A program made the translations under genes and the position numbers. From Kurthia huakuii LAM0618 (GTDB lineage: Bacteria; Bacillota; Bacilli; Bacillales_A; Planococcaceae): DNA of 64,000 bases. This document shows, in pieces, positions 42,600-50,319 of the stretch. The notes below the pieces were generated by a model that worked only from the letters and a program-made list of their open reading frames with translations, made no database searches and had not been told where the DNA came from. The stretch covers positions 62,001-126,000 of the forward strand of contig NZ_AYTB01000012.1 in the NCBI RefSeq assembly GCF_000505545.1. The letters run 5' to 3'. The number at the start of each line of letters is the position of its first letter. Position 1 is the first letter of the stretch.

Positions 42600-43229
42600 C
42601 TAATAGCCATGTTGCGCTAAAAAGTCGCGCGTTAATGGCGGTTGTTTAGCCGTTAGCTTTTCAACGTATTTCGCAATAACATCCGTTTCGATGTTGACGA
42701 CTTCGCCTTTTCGCTTTTTGCTAAAAATCGTTTCTGCATACGTATGCGGAATAAGTGATACAGTAATTCCTTGTTCGCGGACATCAAAAATCGTTAAGCT
42801 CGTACCATCGATTGTAATCGACCCTTTTTTAATGCAATAACGTGTCAATGACGCATCTAGTCGCAAGTCGATATATACAGCATTTGACACCGTACGCTTT
42901 TTTGCAATGGTCGCTGTACCATCAACATGCCCCGACACAATATGACCACCGAAGCGGCTCGTTGCTAACATTGCACGTTCTAAATTGACACCATCACCTG
43001 ATGCTAATTTTGCAAGGCTCGTTGCTTGAAACGTTTCCGGCATAACATCTGCTGTAAAAGTGGTTGTTGTAAAGTCCGTAACCGTTAAGCATACGCCATT
43101 GACGGCGATACTATCACCAAGCTGCACATCTTCAAGCACTTTTTTTGCGGCAATCGTTAATGCAAGTGCGTGTTGCTGCCGAGTGATTTTTTTTACTGTT
43201 CCAACTTCTTCGATAATTCCTGTAAACAC
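42600..43229 (-). CDS. ribE: Riboflavin synthase alpha chain
   Basis: This 209-residue enzyme dismutates two lumazine molecules into riboflavin. It has two similar lumazine-binding halves: MFTGIIEEVGTV plus NGVCLTV in the first, and GHVDGTATI plus DGTSLTI in the second. The start is GTG after AAAGGAG. It is the first gene of the operon; the usual first gene ribD is missing. Expression is presumably controlled by the tandem FMN riboswitches upstream. Confidence 0.96.
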   Translation of the reverse strand: MFTGIIEEVGTVKKITRQQHALALTIAAKKVLEDVQLGDSIAVNGVCLTVTDFTTTTFTADVMPETFQATSLAKLASGDGVNLERAMLATSRFGGHIVSGHVDGTATIAKKRTVSNAVYIDLRLDASLTRYCIKKGSITIDGTSLTIFDVREQGITVSLIPHTYAETIFSKKRKGEVVNIETDVIAKYVEKLTAKQPPLTRDFLAQHGY

Positions 43230-43315
43230 AGTTTCATTCTCCTTTCTAAACTAACGCAATTAGTTTTTTCGGATAAATGAATAGAGGGATACTACGAACA
43301 AACTTTTGGGCATGT

Positions 43316-43347
43316 AAAAAGGGACCTCACGTACTAGCGGGGTCCCT
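43316..43347 (-). terminator. Terminator of the gene-proximal FMN riboswitch
   Basis: Reading the minus strand, GGGACCCCGC...GTGAGGTCCC forms a strong stem followed by five Ts, 87 bases upstream of the ribE start. It is the expression platform of copy A. Confidence 0.85.
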
Positions 43348-43396
43348 TCATTTATGCGTCAACAAATAAGCGTACAATGGTACACTTTTTCTGCGC

Positions 43397-43506
43397 ATTC
43401 TTCTCTCATCCAGACTATACTGTCGGCCCTGGAATTCCACCAGATCCTGCTCGAAAGCTCGCGGACTATAACCGCCGATTGGGAATTGCACCCTACCCCG
43501 AAGAAT
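43397..43506 (-). promoter_or_regulatory. FMN riboswitch, copy A (gene-proximal)
   Basis: The full RFN aptamer on the minus strand: P1 arms ATTCTTC/GAAGAAT at the ends, GGGGTAGGGTGCAATTCCC at the start, GGCGGTTATAGTC, GCTCGAAAGC-type junctions, and CAGTATAGTCTGGATGAGAGAAG at the end. These are the conserved blocks of FMN-binding leaders. Binding should favour the downstream terminator and shut off ribE-ribB-ribH. Confidence 0.95.
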
Positions 43507-43529
43507 TGCTATGTAGTTTTGAAATAAAA

Positions 43530-43563
43530 AAATCCCGTCTAGGTACTATACCAAGCGGGGTTT
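43530..43563 (-). terminator. Terminator of the distal FMN riboswitch
   Basis: On the minus strand, CCCCGCTTGG...CTAGACGGG pairs imperfectly and is followed by seven Ts. It lies between the two aptamers and acts as the expression platform of copy B. Confidence 0.8.
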
Positions 43564-43629
43564 GCAAATTTACGGTGCATCAAATAAACCATAATGAAAC
43601 GCTACTGCGCCACTATCGTCATGCATCGA

Positions 43630-43739
43630 ATCCTTCTCTCATCCAGACTATACTGTCGGCCTCGGAATTTCACCGAATCCTGCTCGAAAGCTCGCGGGCT
43701 ATAACCGCCGATTGGGAATTGCACCCTACCCCGAAGGAT
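43630..43739 (-). promoter_or_regulatory. FMN riboswitch, copy B (distal)
   Basis: A second complete RFN aptamer of the same length as copy A. It differs at about ten positions, several compensatory: P1 ATCCTTC/GAAGGAT versus ATTCTTC/GAAGAAT, and an internal stem TCGG/CCGA versus CTGG/CCAG. All core blocks are conserved, so both aptamers should bind FMN. Confidence 0.95.
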
Positions 43740-43758
43740 GTATTCATTTATGGCCTTG

Positions 43759-43787
43759 ATTGTAGCATTAATTTTTTCATTTGACTA
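43759..43787 (-). promoter_or_regulatory. Promoter of the rib operon
   Basis: Reading the minus strand, TAGTCA (43787-43782), a 17-bp spacer and TACAAT (43764-43759) lie just upstream of aptamer B. No second promoter is seen between the aptamers, so both are on one transcript. Confidence 0.7.
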
Positions 43788-43845
43788 CTAAAAATAAAAA
43801 TTCAGAAAATTAATATCTTAAAATCCCCTTTGAAAATGGACGATT

Positions 43846-43888
43846 GAAAAAAGCAGAAACCGCATAACGATGCGATTCCTGCTTTTTA
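43846..43888 (-). terminator. Terminator of the MFS exporter gene
   Basis: AAAAAGCAGGAATCGCA pairs with TGCGGTTTCTGCTTTTT, with one mismatch, and a T-run on the minus strand. Confidence 0.85.
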
Positions 43889-43897
43889 AATCTAAGC

Positions 43898-45307
43898 TTA
43901 TCCCTCTGAAATATTTTTCTCTATTTCTGCTACAGGAACAATGACTTTTTTGCTTTTTGGCACAATTAAAATAAAAGCAATGAGCGTCACGACAACGACT
44001 GCTAAACACGTATACAGTAAATAGCTAAACCCTTGACTCAAGTTTTCTGTTTGGACAAACATTCCTAATAGTGACGTAGCTAATAGCGCACCCATACTTA
44101 CAGCTAATTGCATAACACTCATCGCCACACTAATATCCTTCGTAGGTAAATTCATTTGAATACCTGTATGGAAAATGGAAATTAACACACCACTTGTACT
44201 CCCCCACACAAGGAAAATAACGGTAAGCACAATCGTTGGCGCTGATACAGTAAAGAATGTTAACGAGAAAATCACGCCCGCAAAAATCAACATGGCGACA
44301 ATGGCGACCATTTTAAAATCTTTTAATTTTGCAACAACAAAACCACTTATTGCAGCAAAAATAAAGGACGTAATCCCGCGTTCTGTCATGAAAACACCTG
44401 TTTCAGTTGGTGAGAAACCGTGAATATTTTGTAAAAATAACGGTAAAAAATAAATCAATCCTGTCGCAGCAAACATCGATGCCATACTTGCGACAATACA
44501 AATCGTAAAAATACGATGTTTAAACAAACGTAGCGGAATCAACGGATCGGCCGCTTTCTTTTGCACTAAAATAAAGCTTATTAAGCTCACACCTAGCACG
44601 ATTAATAATACAGGTGTCACAGTTGGACTGCCAAATGATGTTAAACCGACTAACGCTAAAATCGCGACCGACAAAATCGTTGCGCCTAAATAATCCATTT
44701 TTGCGTGTTCAGCTTTCGGAATATTTGGCATCAATTTTAACACGATAATTAAGCCAATAATACCGACTGGGGCAATTGAGTAGAACACCCAATGCCATGA
44801 GAAGTATTGTACGAAAATACCACCAACTGTCGGTGCAATAATAGCCGTTAACGCATTTAACGAGCCATAAAACCCTAAAAATTTCGCACGATTATCAATA
44901 TCAAAAATATCACTAATGACAATTAATGCAACAACAGCTGTCGTCGCGCCACCAATTCCTTGGATACCTCTAAAAATCATTAAATGATAAATATTTGATA
45001 CCATCATCGGCGTAATGACTTCTGACACTAAAATAATTAAAATACCAATAATTAAAATTTGACGCCTGCCATAAATGTCACTTAATTTCCCGACAAATGG
45101 CGTAACAATCGCAGAAACAGCCATATTTACAGTAAAAACAAGTGCATAAAATTGTGCGCCACCAATATCGGTAATAATGCTTGGCAAGGCAATTGAAAAC
45201 TCAATAGATACCATCATTCCTAATTCCATACATAAGAAAATTCCTGCGACGAGTAGTACTTTTTGTTTATATGACATCGATTCAACTGTACGATTTGTTT
45301 TGAACAT
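43898..45307 (-). CDS. MFS drug exporter, DHA2/EmrB-like
   Basis: This 469-residue transporter has 12 to 14 membrane helices. Motif A reads GKLSDIYGRRQILIIG, and motif C-like GFYGSLNALTAIIAPTVGG follows, as in multidrug efflux DHA2 proteins. The start is the ATG at 45307 after GAGGTGAA. It is a single gene without a visible regulator. Confidence 0.9.
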   Translation of the reverse strand: MFKTNRTVESMSYKQKVLLVAGIFLCMELGMMVSIEFSIALPSIITDIGGAQFYALVFTVNMAVSAIVTPFVGKLSDIYGRRQILIIGILIILVSEVITPMMVSNIYHLMIFRGIQGIGGATTAVVALIVISDIFDIDNRAKFLGFYGSLNALTAIIAPTVGGIFVQYFSWHWVFYSIAPVGIIGLIIVLKLMPNIPKAEHAKMDYLGATILSVAILALVGLTSFGSPTVTPVLLIVLGVSLISFILVQKKAADPLIPLRLFKHRIFTICIVASMASMFAATGLIYFLPLFLQNIHGFSPTETGVFMTERGITSFIFAAISGFVVAKLKDFKMVAIVAMLIFAGVIFSLTFFTVSAPTIVLTVIFLVWGSTSGVLISIFHTGIQMNLPTKDISVAMSVMQLAVSMGALLATSLLGMFVQTENLSQGFSYLLYTCLAVVVVTLIAFILIVPKSKKVIVPVAEIEKNISEG

Positions 45308-45343
45308 CGACTTCACCTCGAGTTAAGATTTTCCATACAAAAA

Positions 45344-45395
45344 ACTTCTCTTAGCAATGTCCTATACACTAACAAATGCTAAAAGAAGTCCCATT
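45344..45395 (-). terminator. Terminator of the acyl-CoA degradation operon
   Basis: ACTTCT-TTTAGCA and TGCTAA-GAGAAGT pair with a long loop, followed by six Ts on the minus strand. Confidence 0.7.
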
Positions 45396-45417
45396 CCAAA
45401 TAGTAACCAACTATTTT

Positions 45418-46584
45418 TTAAGAAATCAGTAAATTTTCATTTTCTGTGGCTGTAGCAGTGGCATCCCAACCAAGCGCAGCAATTGCACGGTCGTAGTATT
45501 GTGCTTGTGTTCCTAAATAATTTTCATAGAATCGCGAACGTTTTACAAATAAGTGACAATCAATTTCTTCAGTGAAACCAATACCACCATGAATTTGAAT
45601 ATTGTGCGCCGCAATGTCGACAAATGCTTGTGTTGCAAAAATACGTGCGCTACAAATCGCTTCAACACGATCCTCTGATGTTGTTTCAAGTGCCCAGTTT
45701 GCATAGTATGACAGCGAACGCGCTGTTTCAAGCGATAACTTCATATCAGCTAAGCGGTGTTTAATCGCTTGATAGCGGCCAATTGCTTGACCAAACTGCT
45801 CGCGGATACATGCGTATTCACTTGCCACTTCAACGATTTTTTCCATCGCGCCAACGCAAACCGATGAGACAGCCGCATTGTACGATAATAAACCTTCTTG
45901 AAGGATTCCCCAACCATCTCCAAGTGGTCCAATCAATGCGTTCAGTGGCACTTGTACATCATCAAACAGGACATTTGATAATTGACGTGTTTCATCAAAT
46001 CCTTTTTGAGCTGTTATTGTCAGGCCTGGCGTATCCTTATCGACAATCACAATGCTCACTTCATCGTTTACGCGCACGGGAACGATGAAGTACTGTGCAA
46101 GTGCAACATCGGCTACTTGCGTTTTCACACCATTTAGCGTAAATTGCTCTTGTTCGAGTGTTGCAACGAGCTGAATTCCTTTTTCTGTATAACTACGTTT
46201 CGGCTCGAGCCAAGCAACCGTAAATGCCTTTTCCCCGCTTGCTACTTCAGATAAATAATGTTGCTTCTGCTCTGTTGTAGCAAACTGCTCAATGATCGGT
46301 ACCGCAAAGGCACTCGTTTCTAAAAAGACGCCGGGCATTAATGTACGACCGAACTCTTCCATAATCGGTACAAGATCGAGTTTACCAAGCCCCATACCGT
46401 CATAATCATCTGGAATGTTGACCATCATACAGCCAAGCTCATTGACACCTGCAACTGCTTGCTTGACCGCTTCGACATCCCCTGCAATATAGTCGCGCGC
46501 TACTTTCGTTTGCTCTTGGTCATTCAGGTATTTACGCACAAACTTACGAAACATTTCTTGCTCTTCATTTAATGAGAAATCCAT
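45418..46584 (-). CDS. Acyl-CoA dehydrogenase, second subunit (388 aa)
   Basis: This 388-residue protein has the acyl-CoA dehydrogenase fold: an N-terminal helical domain, a central beta domain and the C-terminal domain with GRYQAIKHRLADM and IQIHGGIGFTEE. The YEGT-type catalytic Glu region reads FYENYLGTQAQ and the FAD contacts look altered, so it may work only as one half of a heteromeric enzyme with the neighbour (19 bases upstream), as known for FadE28-FadE29 of Mycobacterium. It is the last gene of the operon. Confidence 0.88.
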   Translation of the reverse strand: MDFSLNEEQEMFRKFVRKYLNDQEQTKVARDYIAGDVEAVKQAVAGVNELGCMMVNIPDDYDGMGLGKLDLVPIMEEFGRTLMPGVFLETSAFAVPIIEQFATTEQKQHYLSEVASGEKAFTVAWLEPKRSYTEKGIQLVATLEQEQFTLNGVKTQVADVALAQYFIVPVRVNDEVSIVIVDKDTPGLTITAQKGFDETRQLSNVLFDDVQVPLNALIGPLGDGWGILQEGLLSYNAAVSSVCVGAMEKIVEVASEYACIREQFGQAIGRYQAIKHRLADMKLSLETARSLSYYANWALETTSEDRVEAICSARIFATQAFVDIAAHNIQIHGGIGFTEEIDCHLFVKRSRFYENYLGTQAQYYDRAIAALGWDATATATENENLLIS

Positions 46585-46602
46585 TGACCTTCACCAACCC
46601 TT

Positions 46603-47796
46603 CTAGCGACCGACATCTTTTGGCAAGCCTAAGATGCGCTCCGCAATCGTATTTTTTTGAATTTCACTCGTACCGCCACCAATCGTTTGGCCGAATGAAT
46701 ACAAGTAATTTTTCTGCCAATAACCTTGGTCTTGTACAGCATCTTCTTCCCACAGCATCCCTGCATGACCTTGAATCGAAATAGCTTCTGAGAACAATTT
46801 TTTCGTCATTTCACTCACAAATAATTTATCCATTGAGCCTTCAACACCTGGATGCCCAACTTTTAGCTGCTTCGTCAAATTGCGATAATAGTTCAATAAT
46901 GAGCCGCGCTGATTCATATATAAATCAAGCAAGCGTTTGCGTACTTCTGGCTTCGCAATCAGTGGCGCATCATCTTCGGTAACCGTTTGCGCTACTTCAA
47001 CAAGCTCTGCAAACTGTTGTTCAAGTGAGAATACTTGCGCACCAATACCGGTACGTTCGTGCATCAATAGGGCGATTGTTACGCGCCAGCCATCATCAAC
47101 TTGCCCGATAATTTCGCTATCATACGCGACGGCATCCGTTAAATACACTTCGTTGAAATCATGCTCCCCATTCATTTGAATAATCGGGCGTACTTCAACG
47201 CCCGGCTGATTCATATCAAGCAAGAAACATGTAATGCCATGATGCTTTTTCTCGCCCTTGCTCGTACGGGCCACAAGGAAGCAGCGATCCGCAAAGTGCG
47301 CAAAGCTCGTCCAAATTTTTTGACCATTAATAATCCATTTATCGCCTTTTTTCACAGCGGTCGTTTGCACTGCCGCTAAATCTGAACCCGCATTTGGCTC
47401 AGAATAACCTTGGCACCATACTTCTTCCCCTGTTAAAATTTTCGGAATGTATTTTTCTTGTTGCTCCGGCGTCCCAATTTGCATCAATGTCGGCCCAACC
47501 ATATGAAGGCCTACATAGTTAACAAGTGGCGGTGCTTTCACGCGCACCATCTCTTGATGATAAATAATTTCTTCCATGAGTGTCGCATTGCGGCCACCAT
47601 GTTTTTGGGGCCAAGCAATCGCTGCCCAGCGGCTATCTGCTAATGTTTTTTGCCATTGGCGTAAAAATTGCCCAAGCGCCGCCTCTTCTGTTGGCAGCTG
47701 TTGCGATTCTAACCAGCCCTCCGGTAAATTTTCTTCAAGCCATGTACGCAATTCTTGGCGAAACTGTTCTTCTTGTACTGTGTATGAAAAATCCAT
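46603..47796 (-). CDS. Acyl-CoA dehydrogenase, first subunit (397 aa)
   Basis: This 397-residue flavoprotein has the FAD and substrate motifs WCQGYSEPNAGSDLAAVQT, WIINGQKIWTSFAHFAD and IGGGTSEIQKNTIAERILGL. The Glu of the classic YEGT site is replaced by Gly; a candidate base is in LLMHERTGIG, comparable to isovaleryl-CoA dehydrogenases. By eye it is closest to FadE29/FadE17-like actinobacterial enzymes. It probably introduces a 2,3-double bond in an unusual acyl-CoA together with the next gene. Confidence 0.9.
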   Translation of the reverse strand: MDFSYTVQEEQFRQELRTWLEENLPEGWLESQQLPTEEAALGQFLRQWQKTLADSRWAAIAWPQKHGGRNATLMEEIIYHQEMVRVKAPPLVNYVGLHMVGPTLMQIGTPEQQEKYIPKILTGEEVWCQGYSEPNAGSDLAAVQTTAVKKGDKWIINGQKIWTSFAHFADRCFLVARTSKGEKKHHGITCFLLDMNQPGVEVRPIIQMNGEHDFNEVYLTDAVAYDSEIIGQVDDGWRVTIALLMHERTGIGAQVFSLEQQFAELVEVAQTVTEDDAPLIAKPEVRKRLLDLYMNQRGSLLNYYRNLTKQLKVGHPGVEGSMDKLFVSEMTKKLFSEAISIQGHAGMLWEEDAVQDQGYWQKNYLYSFGQTIGGGTSEIQKNTIAERILGLPKDVGR

Positions 47797-47813
47797 CGCA
47801 ATCCCTCCTCAAC

Positions 47814-48248
47814 TTATGCGAGCGTCCATTGTGGCAACGCGCGGTCCTCTGTAATGTCTTGCCACACCATCTTCACTGGTGTGCCGATATCAAGCTGTTC
47901 AGCCGTTGCTCCTAATACATTGCCGATAATTTTAACATCTGGTAAATGGTCCAGTTCAACAACCGCAATCACAAGTGGTACATCGTTTTCAAAGCCTGGT
48001 AAAAATGGGCGATACGATACGACATACGTATAAATCGTGCCGCTAATATCGGTGCCTTGATTTTCCCATACAAGCTCTTGGCTACCACAGTGTGCACATG
48101 CTGGACCCGGTGGATGTGCATAGGTATTGCAGCTCGTACATTTTTGAAGCACAAGCTCGTGACGATCCGCCGCATCCCAGTACGGTGCATTATCAATTGT
48201 TTTTAATGGAATTGGTTTCGCATACTCTACCTTTGTTTCTTCAATCAT
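47814..48248 (-). CDS. DUF35 OB-fold/zinc-ribbon protein
   Basis: This 144-residue protein has a rubredoxin-like zinc ribbon, LQKCTSCNTYAHPPGPACAH and on to CGSQ (four Cys), followed by an OB-fold with GTIYTYVVSYRPF. Such proteins are accessory partners of thiolase homologues; in Mycobacterium the DUF35 domain of ChsH2 binds the aldolase Ltp2. Here it lies 11 bases after an Ltp2-like gene. The start at 48248 follows AGGGGGAG; the longer frame lies inside the upstream gene. Confidence 0.92.
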   Translation of the reverse strand: MIEETKVEYAKPIPLKTIDNAPYWDAADRHELVLQKCTSCNTYAHPPGPACAHCGSQELVWENQGTDISGTIYTYVVSYRPFLPGFENDVPLVIAVVELDHLPDVKIIGNVLGATAEQLDIGTPVKMVWQDITEDRALPQWTLA

Positions 48249-48259
48249 GTGAACTCCCC

Positions 48260-49423
48260 CTATTTTCGTAAAATCATCGCGCCGGCCATATCTGGACCTG
48301 CCCAACCTGTACAAATTGCAATATCATGTTTTTTCGCCTGACGTTCCGTACCTTCATATTCACCGCGTACTTGGCGGACGATTTCAAGCACGTTGTTCAT
48401 GCCATGTGTATAACCTTCTGATAACATGCCACCAGCTAAGTTCGTTGGCAATTGACCATCGATTTTCAAATTCCCTGCGGCTACAAAATCGCCAACCTCG
48501 CCTTTTGGTGCTAGACCATATGCCTCTAATTGACGCAGTACAACCCAGCTAAAGCAGTCGTAAATTGAAGCGATATCAATATCTTGCGGGCCAACACCAG
48601 CCGCCTCATAAAGTGGCTTTGCAACATAGTCTGACGCGACCTCGTCGATATTTTTCCAATAATGCGCGTGTGACACTGCACGACGCGCCGCCATGCCCAT
48701 AATATATGCCGGTTTTGACTGACAATCTTTCGCCCGCTCGGCACTTGTCACGATAATCGCATTCGCCTCGTCTGACTCTAAGCAGAAATCATGCTTCGTA
48801 AACGGTGAACTTAGCTGTGCCGTTTTTAAATAATCTTCCATCGTTAGTGGCTTGCCGTAGAAGAATGCATTTGGATTGCGCTGTGCGTGCTCATAAAAGC
48901 TCGTACATACATGTCCTAAATGTTCTTGCGTTAAACCATTTTGCTTCATATGGCGTGTTGCGAATAAACCAAACCATTGACTTGGACTCGCAGCACCGTA
49001 TGGAATAATGTGACTGCCACCTTCAAACGCCGATTGTAATAGATCACTACTCCAACCGCCACCACCCATGCGGACACCAGAACGTCCATTCATCGAGCGA
49101 TAAATAAGCACCGTTTTCGCTTGACCTGTTTCAATCAAACCTACTGCATCGGCAATCAGCATTTCCGTACTACTACCGCCGCCTAAAATCTCTTTCACGT
49201 AATTTGGGCGTACCCCTAAATACGTTGCGAGTTGATGTGGCGAGCATGAGTCATTCTCACAATAGCTCATGAAGCCATCGATTTCTTTTGCATCAATACC
49301 AGCATCCGCAATCGCCGCACGTGCAGCATCTAGTGCTAAATGTAGCGGCGTTGTGCCTGAGTTTTTTGAACGTTTACTTTCACCAACACCAACGATGGCA
49401 TATTTATCTCGAATTTGATTCAT
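48260..49423 (-). CDS. Thiolase-fold protein, Ltp2/SCPx-like (probable aldolase)
   Basis: This 387-residue thiolase-superfamily protein lacks the nucleophilic Cys: the site reads GGGSSTEML. The later motifs SIYDCFSWVVLRQLEAYG and GGMLSEGYTHGMNNV match the lipid-transfer-protein group that includes Ltp2, a retro-aldolase in bile acid and cholesterol side-chain degradation, where Tyr residues do catalysis. It is thus probably not a Claisen thiolase. It sits between a MaoC-type hydratase pair and the DUF35 partner. The start at 49423 is favoured by AAGGAG. Confidence 0.9.
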   Translation of the reverse strand: MNQIRDKYAIVGVGESKRSKNSGTTPLHLALDAARAAIADAGIDAKEIDGFMSYCENDSCSPHQLATYLGVRPNYVKEILGGGSSTEMLIADAVGLIETGQAKTVLIYRSMNGRSGVRMGGGGWSSDLLQSAFEGGSHIIPYGAASPSQWFGLFATRHMKQNGLTQEHLGHVCTSFYEHAQRNPNAFFYGKPLTMEDYLKTAQLSSPFTKHDFCLESDEANAIIVTSAERAKDCQSKPAYIMGMAARRAVSHAHYWKNIDEVASDYVAKPLYEAAGVGPQDIDIASIYDCFSWVVLRQLEAYGLAPKGEVGDFVAAGNLKIDGQLPTNLAGGMLSEGYTHGMNNVLEIVRQVRGEYEGTERQAKKHDIAICTGWAGPDMAGAMILRK

Positions 49424-49441
49424 CCGTAACACTCCTTCAAC

Positions 49442-49861
49442 TTAAAATTGTAGCGTTGCTTCGCCAGAACCAACGACTTTTTCAGGACCTTTTTCTGCAT
49501 ATAATGTTAGTACCGCAAAGCGCGCACCGTGTTGTTCATACGTTTCCTTAATAACGCCGCGGCACGTAATCGTATCTTTTGGGAATGTCATCGCACCAAA
49601 GCGCATACTGAAATCTTTGACAATCGCGAGGTCACCTGCAAGATGATTGACATATTCGCCTAAAAAGCCCATGATGAGCATGCCGTGTGCGATAACACCG
49701 GGCATGCCGATTTTTTGAGCAAAGGCATCATCGGTATGAAGTGGATTGAAATCGCCCGATGCGCCAGCATATTTTACGAGCTGTACTTTCGTCACCGGCT
49801 CTTTTGTATAAGCAGGAAGCTCCTGCCCTGTTGTCAACTGCGCTAATTCTAGCATCGTCAT
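49442..49861 (-). CDS. MaoC-like enoyl-CoA hydratase, catalytic subunit
   Basis: This 139-residue hot-dog-fold hydratase has the catalytic motif SGDFNPLHTDDAFA (Asp and His) and PGVIAHGML, which fits hydratase 2. It probably forms a heteromer with the preceding MaoC-like protein, whose His is missing; this parallels ChsH1-ChsH2 in Mycobacterium. The product of its hydration would be cleaved by the Ltp2-like protein. The gene starts 6 bases after its partner. Confidence 0.92.
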   Translation of the reverse strand: MTMLELAQLTTGQELPAYTKEPVTKVQLVKYAGASGDFNPLHTDDAFAQKIGMPGVIAHGMLIMGFLGEYVNHLAGDLAIVKDFSMRFGAMTFPKDTITCRGVIKETYEQHGARFAVLTLYAEKGPEKVVGSGEATLQF

Positions 49862-49867
49862 TCCTCC

Positions 49868-50317
49868 TTAGGCATTCGCCGAAACCGAGCGATAAATAAT
49901 ATTTGTACGACTTGTCACGACATGCGCACCAGCTGCATCCGTCATTTCCGTATCCATGACGATAAATTCCATCGTGCCATTTTTACCTTCACGCTCATAG
50001 ACATCGGTCACTTTTAACTGACACGTTAGGACATCGCCTGGGCGAATTGGACGCGTATAAATGAAGCGCTGTTCCCCGTGTAACATACGGCTATATTCGA
50101 GTCCTAAATCTAAGTCCTCATCGCTTTCTTCAGACATGGCGATTGGAAATGTCGGCGGTGCAATAATACCGCCATGTACGGTTTTTTTCGCAAATTCTTC
50201 ATCGCTATAAAGTGGATTCGTATCGCCAATCGCTTGCGCGAATTGACGAATATGACACTTTTCCACTTCAACTGTATACGGCTTGCCCGCTTTCCCAATT
50301 AAATGTGCTACACTCAT
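49868..50317 (-). CDS. MaoC-like hydratase subunit lacking the catalytic His
   Basis: This 149-residue hot-dog-fold protein is of the MaoC_dehydrat_N/FAS1-like type. The catalytic loop reads GDTNPLYSDEEFA: the Asp is kept but the His is replaced by Tyr. It therefore likely has a structural or substrate-binding role next to the active subunit at 49442-49861. The gene begins 2 bases after the ligase stop. Confidence 0.9.
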   Translation of the reverse strand: MSVAHLIGKAGKPYTVEVEKCHIRQFAQAIGDTNPLYSDEEFAKKTVHGGIIAPPTFPIAMSEESDEDLDLGLEYSRMLHGEQRFIYTRPIRPGDVLTCQLKVTDVYEREGKNGTMEFIVMDTEMTDAAGAHVVTSRTNIIYRSVSANA

Positions 50318-50319
50318 CG

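Noticed and set aside
43377-43784. 135-codon open frame on the + strand across the rib leader
   Set aside because: It is made entirely of the two FMN aptamers read in reverse and has no ribosome site.
48260-49423. Ordinary acetyl-CoA acetyltransferase
   Set aside because: The nucleophilic Cys position reads GGGSST and the C-terminal motifs follow the Ltp2/SCPx group, so a Claisen thiolase is unlikely.
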